From contig JAPKYY010000131.1 in NCBI GenBank assembly GCA_026394095.1, positions 1 to 11,433 on the forward strand: 11,433 nucleotides of DNA, read 5' to 3'. The DNA is from Acidobacteriota bacterium. Lineage in GTDB: Bacteria > Acidobacteriota > Terriglobia > Bryobacterales > Bryobacteraceae. Positions 6,281 to 11,433 of this stretch are shown here, piece after piece; position 1 is the first letter of the stretch, and every line of letters begins with the position of its first letter. A program made the translations under genes and the position numbers. The notes below the pieces were generated by a model that searched no databases, had not been told where the DNA came from, and worked only from the letters and a program-made list of their open reading frames with translations.

Positions 6281-8732
6281 GGCCCTGCTCGATCGCCAGT
6301 AGATCTTCTTTCATCGCGGCATTGCCACGATTGGATTTGATGATGGACTCAAGCATATCCTGAGCGGTTCGATACTCAGAGCGGGCTTTTTCGGGCTGAC
6401 GCAGAGCGGCGTAGACATTGCCCAGCGCAGCATGAGCTTCAGCCACCTCGCCCTGAACCCCTGCACTCGCCCGATTGAGGGCAGCGAGTTTTTGGCGGCC
6501 GCTGAGGGCAGTCTGAACGAAGCCAAGGGCTTCTTTGTTGCGGCCAAGGCTCAGCAAAGCCTGCGCCGTGCGGACGCGGCAGGATTCGAGCAGGGTTTTG
6601 CTTCTTACATCACGATCATCGGCAAAAGACACGGATTCATAGAGCTTGCGGGCTTTGGTGAAATGACCGAGCGCCTCATCGGCACGGCCTAGCTTGACCA
6701 GAATCACCCCGTAGTTGTTATGCGACCATCCTGAACTGAGCAGGTAAGGCACGTGGGTGGGATTGCGCTCGAGAATGCCAAGGTCGATATCGAGAGCGCG
6801 CTTGTAGTGTTCGAGGCTTTCTTTGAGCAGATTTTCATGCATCTCGATCGAGCCCAGGCGGGCGAGGGCCAAAGCGAGGCTGCGAAGATCGGAGGCTTCC
6901 TTCGGATTGCTGGCGACGATCTCTTCGTGCATTTTGAGAGCTTCCCGCCGGGTTTCCATGACGCCGGGGTAATCGCCGACCTGGGAAAGGCTGCCGCTCA
7001 GGGTGGTGAGGCTGGAGGCGAGGGCGCGCTTGAAGGTGAGATTGTCCGGGGCTCCTTCAAAGAGAGCCTGCCGGATGCCGAGTGCTTTGCGCTCATAGGC
7101 AAGCCCACCCTCAATGTCACCCACATCGCGCAGAGCGCCACTGATGCGGGCATAGATACGCGCCAGATTGTTGCTTGCAGCAAGAAAGCTAGGGGCCGCC
7201 TGCGCCTCTTTGCGAATCGCTTCCCGCAGAGCCTCGCTCTTGCGGAAGCTGGCCAGGGCTTCATTGGTTTGGCCCAGATTGAGGAAGCCGTTTCCACCCT
7301 GAATTTCGCCAATCTTCTCGTAGGCAGCAGCAAGATCCTCTTTGAGTTGCGGATCGGTTGTATCCTGCTTTGCCAGCTCATCGAGGTATCCAAGCGAGCT
7401 TCGCACCAGACGCATGCGCACCTTGGTGGCACCTTGCAGACCCACTAGGGCTTCATCGGTTTCAAAGATCAGCGAATTGGCCAAAGTTCTGAGCTGCTCA
7501 AATCGCTGGCGGGAGTTGTCGTAGCTGAGGCGGGCTTGCCGGGCTTGATAGAGCGCAGCCCCAATCGAGAGAATCAGGGCAATCGTGGCGATACTGGCCA
7601 TGCTCACCAGGCCTTTGTTGCGAAGCACGAATTTCTGGAGACGATAGCCCCTGGTTTGACGGCGGGCCAAAATGGGCCGCAACGAAAGATGGCGTTCAAT
7701 GTCGTCGGCGAGTGCGTCCACGCTACGGTAGCGATGGCCGAGTTCATATTCGAGGGCCTTGAGAGCAATGTTGTCGAGATCTCCGCTCAGACGCGCATCC
7801 CCGGTGATGACACTTGGTTTGGGGGGATGCTCCCGCTTCAATTTGTCGAGAATCTGCTGCGAGCCGAGGCCGGCGAAATCGAAAGGCTTCTGGTCTGTCA
7901 GCAGGAAGAAGAGGATTCGGCCAAGTTCGTAGCAATCGCTCTCGATGGTGAGTGGCTCGCCGCGCAACTGCTCGGGGCTGGCCCACCAAGGGGTAAGCGC
8001 TGGCGTCATTGTGATGGTGAGTTGGCCACCATCGGGATCACTGTCTTCTTTTTTGGAGAGCAGACGGGCGATGCCGAAATCTACCAGCTTGGGTACGCCA
8101 TCGCGAGTGATCAGGATGTTGCTGGGCTTGATATCTCCATGAACGACAAGATTGCGGTGGGCGTAGGCGACGCCGTCGCAGATGCCCTGGAAGACCTTGA
8201 GGCGCATGGAAAGAGTGGGCTGAGTTTCGAGCCACTGTTCAAGATTTTGCGCATCGAGATACTCGGTAACGATGTAGGGGAGGCCTTCGGAAGTTACGCC
8301 TCCATCAAGGAGCCGCAGGATGTTTTCGTGAGTCAGACGAGCGAGGATTTGCCGCTCGAGGCGGAATCGACGGGCGAGGTAAGCCTGGCTTGCAGCAAAG
8401 CGGATGACCTTGAGGGCGACCTTCATCGGGACGCCATCCATCTCTTTGTGGGCGAGATAGACGCTGCCCATTCCGCCCTTGGCGATCAGGCTTTCGATTC
8501 GATATTCGCCGACGTTTCTACCCTCAAGAGCATCACCGAGGCCACTCAGTTGGACCGGTGCATCTTCGAGGAAATCGGAGGCATCGTCAAAACTTTCAAG
8601 AAGACTTTCGACTTCTGCAATCAGTTCTGAATCGCCGCCGCTGGCTTTGAGGACAAAGGCTCTGCGCTGGGCCGCTGGAAGTTCAGAGGCCTCATGCAGG
8701 ATTTCTTTTACCTGTTGCCAGCGATCAATCAC
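6222..8732 (-). CDS. Membrane-anchored Ser/Thr protein kinase with TPR sensor region
   Basis: An 836-residue Hanks-type kinase in four parts: an N-terminal helical region (1-70, W5-Q-Q-V-K-E-I type); kinase domain (~78-350); one transmembrane helix (~374-395); and a C-terminal TPR-rich region (~400-830). Kinase motifs are the glycine loop A84-K-G-G-M-G-S-V, K108 in V-A-L-K, alpha-C E126, catalytic loop H198-G-D200-I-K-P-S-N205, D218-F-G220 and A251-S-P-E254. The usual HRD is HGD, making it a non-RD kinase. The activation segment ends L-T-P-W-W-A-S-P-E where relatives usually have E-Y before A-S-P-E. The TPR part should be periplasmic if the kinase is cytosolic (inference). The GTG start overlaps the sigma-factor stop as GTGA, so translation is coupled. 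Its 3' end overlaps gluQ by 59 nt. Confidence 0.93.
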   Translation of the reverse strand: MIDRWQQVKEILHEASELPAAQRRAFVLKASGGDSELIAEVESLLESFDDASDFLEDAPVQLSGLGDALEGRNVGEYRIESLIAKGGMGSVYLAHKEMDGVPMKVALKVIRFAASQAYLARRFRLERQILARLTHENILRLLDGGVTSEGLPYIVTEYLDAQNLEQWLETQPTLSMRLKVFQGICDGVAYAHRNLVVHGDIKPSNILITRDGVPKLVDFGIARLLSKKEDSDPDGGQLTITMTPALTPWWASPEQLRGEPLTIESDCYELGRILFFLLTDQKPFDFAGLGSQQILDKLKREHPPKPSVITGDARLSGDLDNIALKALEYELGHRYRSVDALADDIERHLSLRPILARRQTRGYRLQKFVLRNKGLVSMASIATIALILSIGAALYQARQARLSYDNSRQRFEQLRTLANSLIFETDEALVGLQGATKVRMRLVRSSLGYLDELAKQDTTDPQLKEDLAAAYEKIGEIQGGNGFLNLGQTNEALASFRKSEALREAIRKEAQAAPSFLAASNNLARIYARISGALRDVGDIEGGLAYERKALGIRQALFEGAPDNLTFKRALASSLTTLSGSLSQVGDYPGVMETRREALKMHEEIVASNPKEASDLRSLALALARLGSIEMHENLLKESLEHYKRALDIDLGILERNPTHVPYLLSSGWSHNNYGVILVKLGRADEALGHFTKARKLYESVSFADDRDVRSKTLLESCRVRTAQALLSLGRNKEALGFVQTALSGRQKLAALNRASAGVQGEVAEAHAALGNVYAALRQPEKARSEYRTAQDMLESIIKSNRGNAAMKEDLLAIEQGLKALGEPARAEFSPRPNSN

Positions 8733-9349
8733 ATACCTATGCTCTCACCAGGCTTGGTGCGAGACAACTCGCGGAAGAGCCAGGCCTTGGCCGTGACCCA
8801 GTCGCGCTTGACGGTTGCAGGTGAAATGCCAACAATGCTTGCGGTTTCTTCGATCGAAAGGCCGGCGAAGAAGCGGAGTTCGACGATGCGGGCTTGTTGG
8901 GGGTCGACCTTGGCCAGGGTCTTGAGGGCGTCATCGAGTGCGATGATTTCCCAGTTTTTCTTTTCAGAGACGCCGAGGGCCTCATCGAGGGAAAGGGCAG
9001 CGAAGCCGGATCCGCGCTTCTGTGCGCGAGTGGCACGGATGTGATCGACGAGGATACGGCGGATCATCTGAGCTGCGATTCCGAAGAAGTGGGAGCGGCT
9101 CTGCCAGGTGACTTCGCGCTGGTTGATGAGTTTCATGTAGGCTTCATGAACCAGTGCAGTGGCCTGGAGAGTGTGGCCGGGAGCCTCAAAGCGCATATAG
9201 CTTGAGGCGAGGCGGCGCAGTTCGTCATAGACGAGCGGGAGCAAGTCGGCCAGCGCCTCGCGATTGCCGTGAGACCAGCTTTTTAAAAGTTGGGTTACGT
9301 CGTGACTGGTTTCTTCCAAAACGGGGGCCTCTAAGACCATGCATGCCAT
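8729..9349 (-). CDS. ECF-type sigma-70 factor (TIGR02999/ECF43-like)
   Basis: A 206-residue sigma factor. Region 2 spans about residues 17-110, with Y41-D-E-L-R-R-L-A, H59-T-L-Q-A-T-A-L-V-H-E-A-Y and F88-F-G-I-A-A-Q-M-I-R-R-I-L-V-D-H (core binding and -10 recognition). Region 4 spans about 137-195, with helix-turn-helix L164-S-I-E-E-T-A-S-I-V-G-I-S and T179-V-K-R-D-W (-35 recognition). This matches the sigma factors of acidobacteria and planctomycetes usually encoded beside Ser/Thr kinases, where phosphorylation is thought to replace an anti-sigma factor; no anti-sigma gene is seen here. ATG 9349 is well supported by AAGGAG 9 nt upstream. That site lies in a strong predicted hairpin. The stop TGA overlaps the kinase GTG. 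Confidence 0.93.
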   Translation of the reverse strand: MACMVLEAPVLEETSHDVTQLLKSWSHGNREALADLLPLVYDELRRLASSYMRFEAPGHTLQATALVHEAYMKLINQREVTWQSRSHFFGIAAQMIRRILVDHIRATRAQKRGSGFAALSLDEALGVSEKKNWEIIALDDALKTLAKVDPQQARIVELRFFAGLSIEETASIVGISPATVKRDWVTAKAWLFRELSRTKPGESIGM

Positions 9350-9356
9350 ATCGATT

Positions 9357-9391
9357 GACTCCTTACGCTATTGAAGTACGCGCAAGGAGCC
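9357..9391 (-). promoter_or_regulatory. Leader hairpin sequestering the sigma-factor Shine-Dalgarno
   Basis: In the minus-strand RNA, CUCCUUGCGC (9389 to 9380) pairs with GCGUAAGGAG (9368 to 9359) across an 11-nt loop. Two further outer pairs (9391-9357 G-C, 9390-9358 G-U) give a 12-bp stem. The 3' arm contains the whole AAGGAG (9364-9359) that stands 9 nt before ATG 9349, and the 5' arm mimics the 16S anti-Shine-Dalgarno CUCCUU. Both non-Watson-Crick positions are G-U wobbles only in the sense RNA; on the other strand they are A-C mismatches. This favours an RNA element over a DNA operator. Function (thermometer, protein or ligand switch) is unknown. Confidence 0.6.
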
Positions 9392-9402
9392 GAAAGGTTC
9401 GG
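9390..9402 (-). promoter_or_regulatory. Second small hairpin in the sigma-factor leader
   Basis: CCGAA-CCT-TTCGG on the minus strand forms a 5-bp stem with a 3-nt loop, directly upstream of the Shine-Dalgarno hairpin. It shares bases 9390-9391 with the outer two pairs of that stem, so full pairing of both is not possible together. No run of T follows, so it is not a rho-independent terminator. A weak promoter guess, TTGTCC with TAGGAC at 17-nt spacing, lies just upstream and is not reliable. Confidence 0.3.
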
Positions 9403-9455
9403 ATCAAGCGTCCTAATTTTATGCGAATCGAGGGACAACCTGGCGAAGATGCATG

Positions 9456-10109
9456 CTAATGCTGGTCAAGAAAGTGAAACATGTTTTGCGATTGCTTGAG
9501 GATTAGGCCGTTGTGCGGCAGCTCAAAGAGCGACATTGGATAATCTGTCACAATCCGGGTGTGCCCGTTCTGCAAATTCAAGAGGCGCTGCGCATTCATG
9601 CTTGCAGCCCAGGCAACCGCGTCATTCCTTGAGAAGGCAAGGTGCAAAGGCTTTTCCAAGGTTTGAATCTTTTGGTAAATGGCTTCGAATTCAGCTTCAG
9701 TTTCCGCATAGGGTGCAATCAGGCCGTAGGCGTTGAATGCAAGGTCAAACCCCTGAAGGGCAACCCCGCGTCCGCCATAAGAATGCCCCACCAGGAAATG
9801 TCTCTTGGCATTCGGCCAGCGGTCCTTGGCTCTTTGGAGAGCGGTTGGCACAATCTCGTCAAGCGTGGGCCGTTCCCAATGCGGGAAGAGTCCCCTTACG
9901 GGATCTGCCAATTTGGCTTCTGGGCAAACGAGAGCGAATCCCTTGTTGACCAAGAATTCCTGGTTGCCGTGAAAGAGAGTGGCGCACATTACAGACGCGG
10001 GCATAGCGAAGCCATGGAGCGCAATGACGACACTATCAACATGAGCTGGCGCGTAAACGACAGCGCTCGAGCTATCGAAATTGTTCAGCTCAATCGTTTC
10101 GAAGTCCAT
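9456..10109 (-). CDS. Alpha/beta hydrolase fold protein
   Basis: A 217-residue single-domain alpha/beta hydrolase without signal peptide, so cytosolic. L31-H-G-F34 would form the oxyanion-hole loop, G108-H-S110-Y-G-G113 is the nucleophile elbow, D163 in S-R-N-D is the likely acid, and H199 in L-P-H-N is the likely catalytic histidine. The triad is therefore complete, as in carboxylesterases or lipases; the substrate is unknown. The frame is open to 10205, but that would overlap the divergent esterase start and add 32 unlikely residues. M-D-F-E-T-I at 10109 is the natural start, although no Shine-Dalgarno precedes it. It lies 106 bp upstream of the sigma-factor gene on the same strand. Confidence 0.8.
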   Translation of the reverse strand: MDFETIELNNFDSSSAVVYAPAHVDSVVIALHGFAMPASVMCATLFHGNQEFLVNKGFALVCPEAKLADPVRGLFPHWERPTLDEIVPTALQRAKDRWPNAKRHFLVGHSYGGRGVALQGFDLAFNAYGLIAPYAETEAEFEAIYQKIQTLEKPLHLAFSRNDAVAWAASMNAQRLLNLQNGHTRIVTDYPMSLFELPHNGLILKQSQNMFHFLDQH

Positions 10110-10125
10110 AGTGATGACGCAGCAT

Positions 10126-10157
10126 ATCAAAATTCCAGGGCCGAATGGGCTTTTGAT
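10126..10157. promoter_or_regulatory. Inverted repeat between divergent hydrolase genes
   Basis: ATCAAAA (10126-10132) and TTTTGAT (10151-10157) are perfect 7-bp inverted repeats with 18 nt between them. The arms are 25 bp centre to centre, near the middle of the 73-bp divergent region 10110-10182. Each arm reads TTTTGAT outward toward one of the two genes. It may be an operator or a symmetric pair of AT-rich promoter elements; no clear -35 boxes were seen. Confidence 0.35.
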
Positions 10158-10182
10158 TCGATGAGAAGATAGAGAAAGCATC

Positions 10183-11019
10183 GTGAGCGAGAGTTTTCCA
10201 GGCAAACTTCACAAAAGGGCAGACTTTGCCTCTCGCATCCTCGCGGGGCATCGTGAACTTGTGGTGTATTTGCCGCCCGGTTATGACGAACATCCGCAGC
10301 AGCGCTATCCGGTGATGTACTTTCATGACGCCCAGAATGTGTTTGAGGCGCATACGGCGTTTGTGCCGGGCAACTATTGGGAGATTGGGGAGAGTGCCGG
10401 GGCGCTGATTCAGGCTGAGCGTGTGCAGCCGATGATTCTGGTGGGGATTCCGCATGGGGGAGCCCGGCGGGTGGATGAGTTTACGCCGAGCCGCAATCCG
10501 CAGAACAATTACGGTGGGCAGGCGGCGCTCTACGGGCGGATGCTGGTTGAGGAAGTAATGCCTTTTATTGAGCACCAATACAGAGTTCTGCCGGGGGCGA
10601 AGAATACGGGCCTGGGCGGGAGTTCACTCGGGGTCCTGGTGACGATGTATCTGGGGATCCGGTATCCGGAGCATTTTGGGAAATTAGCCGTGATGTCGCC
10701 GTCGGTGTGGTGGGATTACCGGATGATTCTGCGCAAGATCGTGTCGGTGACGCACAAGCACCGGGCGAGGGTATGGCTCGATGTGGGTTGCCATGAGGGA
10801 TCGAACCCTCGCGGGACGCTGCGGGATGTGCGGTTGTTGCGGGATGTGTTGGTGAGGAAGGGCTGGAAGCCTGGGGTGAGCCTTTTTTATTACGAGGATC
10901 CGCAGGGTGCGCATGATGAGAGGGCCTGGGCTGCGCGAGCGCCGCATATGTTGCAGTTTTTGTTTCCCGGGCCGAAGGCGCAGGTGGAGTTGCCGCTGGC
11001 GCTGGATTTGGCGGGGTAG
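10183..11019 (+). CDS. Esterase of the enterochelin esterase/esterase D family
   Basis: A 278-residue alpha/beta hydrolase of the PF00756 type. Family landmarks are R24-E-L-V-V-Y-L-P-P-G-Y, then Y-P-V-M-Y-F-H48-D, I-L-V-G-I-P-H-G-G with R-V-D-E-F-T-P (the usual R..E-y-t-P), the nucleophile elbow G146-S-S148-L-G150, a strand W-L-D200-V-G with E205, and a catalytic-type histidine in Q-G-A-H244-D. There is no signal peptide, so it is probably cytosolic. Relatives hydrolyse siderophore, carbohydrate or S-formylglutathione esters; no siderophore gene is nearby, so the substrate is open. GTG 10183 is preceded by AGAGAAAG. The gene is divergent from the other hydrolase and followed 14 bp later by a small gene on the same strand. 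Confidence 0.85.
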   Translation: MSESFPGKLHKRADFASRILAGHRELVVYLPPGYDEHPQQRYPVMYFHDAQNVFEAHTAFVPGNYWEIGESAGALIQAERVQPMILVGIPHGGARRVDEFTPSRNPQNNYGGQAALYGRMLVEEVMPFIEHQYRVLPGAKNTGLGGSSLGVLVTMYLGIRYPEHFGKLAVMSPSVWWDYRMILRKIVSVTHKHRARVWLDVGCHEGSNPRGTLRDVRLLRDVLVRKGWKPGVSLFYYEDPQGAHDERAWAARAPHMLQFLFPGPKAQVELPLALDLAG

Positions 11020-11033
11020 GGGATACTTGGATT

Positions 11034-11252
11034 GTGAGTGTGGACGAAGATACCCGGCGTTGGGCCCAAACCTGGAAACGGGTGGGCCCGGAGCTGGAGC
11101 TGATTCGATTGCGCGAGGTACGCGACGAGGATAATCTGCTTAGCCTGAAGCTGCTTGCGAGGGCGTTCAATCACGCCACTCGGACCTCGATTCCAGACGA
11201 GTCTTCAGGGCTGGTAGAGATGCAGAGGTATCTCGGCAAGGTGCCCCGGTGA
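11034..11252 (+). CDS. Small conserved-type hypothetical protein
   Basis: A 72-residue soluble, highly charged, mostly helical protein with no signal peptide. It has R-R-W-A-Q-T-W-K-R-V-G-P-E-L-E, then a helix rich in Leu/Arg/Glu, and ends S-G-L-V-E-M-Q-R-Y-L. From memory, short acidobacterial and planctomycete hypothetical proteins share the pattern W-x-x-x-W-K-R-x-G-P-x-L and end in S-G-L-V-E-x-Q-R; their function is unknown. GTG 11034 is preceded by AGGGG at about 11 nt, and GTG 11040 is an alternative. It follows the esterase by 14 bp and may be cotranscribed. Confidence 0.65.
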   Translation: MSVDEDTRRWAQTWKRVGPELELIRLREVRDEDNLLSLKLLARAFNHATRTSIPDESSGLVEMQRYLGKVPR

Positions 11253-11433
11253 GTGCTATCGAGGTGCTAAATCGGGTATTTTCACCAAAGCGCCAGGATT
11301 GTCGAAGAAGCCACAAGAGATGTCAAAGATTTGTAGCTTGAGATTTGTATCGAAGGTGGAGCTGGCCGGTAAGCGTAGGCCCACCTAATAGATGTCCATC
11401 AAATTACTGAAGCAATTTAGTAGTGAAGGTCAG
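11253..11433. other. Right-edge stretch without a supported gene
   Basis: No convincing gene, tRNA or terminator is seen. A plus-strand frame starts at GTG 11249, overlapping the previous stop as GTGA, and ends after 30 codons at 11341. A minus-strand frame (GTG 11384 to stop 11256) encodes 42 residues ending K-I-P-D-L-A-P-R. Either could be a small gene or remnant, but neither has independent support. Confidence 0.3.

Noticed and set aside
7536..8630. 364-codon plus-strand open frame opposite the kinase domain
   Set aside because: It mirrors a clear Hanks-type kinase domain; the acidic composition is a by-product of the opposite strand's codon use.
9642..10172. 176-codon plus-strand open frame opposite the alpha/beta hydrolase
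   Set aside because: The minus strand has a complete Ser-Asp-His set and nucleophile elbow; the plus frame has no recognisable domain.
10090..10578. 162-codon minus-strand open frame opposite the esterase
   Set aside because: It is antisense to a gene with esterase-family landmarks, and it is also His/Arg/Pro rich.
11361..11384. GGCC repeats as a terminator hairpin
   Set aside because: Each GGCC is self-palindromic, the stem does not extend, and no T-run follows.
1..11433. CRISPR array, insertion sequence, prophage or attachment site at the tRNA
   Set aside because: No direct-repeat series or transposase/integrase coding was seen, and I noticed no repeat of the tRNA 3' end elsewhere in the window.

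Overview
The window looks like chromosomal DNA of an acidobacterium, most likely a Bryobacter/Solibacter-type member of the Acidobacteriota. This is an inference from gene types and not a proven placement. The clues are a TIGR02999/ECF43-like sigma factor overlapping a Ser/Thr kinase-TPR receptor, tandem CPBP membrane proteases, an OpgC-type membrane acyltransferase, a short W-x-x-T-W-K-R-x-G-P-type hypothetical protein, moderately high GC and frequent GTG/TTG starts. No mobile element, CRISPR array or phage gene was seen.

Layout from left to right. The 5' part of a secreted protein gene runs off the left edge (minus, 1-259), with an NAD-type SDR dehydrogenase upstream of it (minus, 307-1062). 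Divergent from these is a plus-strand membrane cluster: an OpgC-like acyltransferase (1190-2317), a CPBP protease gene broken into two frames (2347-3205), and a second CPBP protease that starts on the stop codon of the first (3202-4095). Facing it is a lipoprotein of unknown function (minus, 4092-5255); the two stop codons share the palindrome CTAG. Next come tRNA-Val(TAC) (5322-5398) and, 21 nt later, the gene for glutamyl-queuosine tRNA(Asp) synthetase (5420-6280). This gene overlaps by 59 nt, tail to tail, the end of a large receptor kinase (minus, 6222-8732). The kinase is translationally coupled to the ECF sigma factor before it (minus, 8729-9349). On the right are two divergent alpha/beta hydrolases (minus 9456-10109, plus 10183-11019) and a small hypothetical gene (11034-11252).

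Three functional themes stand out. The sigma factor and kinase form a signalling operon in which the kinase probably controls the sigma factor. The OpgC/CPBP cluster acts in the membrane and envelope. The tRNA-Val/GluQRS pair concerns tRNA and its modification. Most protein genes are packed with overlaps and no rho-independent terminator was recognised.

The most notable unexplained structure is an inverted repeat in the sigma-factor leader (9357-9391). In the RNA it folds into a 12-bp stem that buries the whole AAGGAG Shine-Dalgarno, and both imperfect pairs are G-U wobbles only in the sense-strand RNA. This suggests translational control of the sigma-kinase operon. A weaker stem likewise covers the ribosome binding site of the OpgC-like gene.
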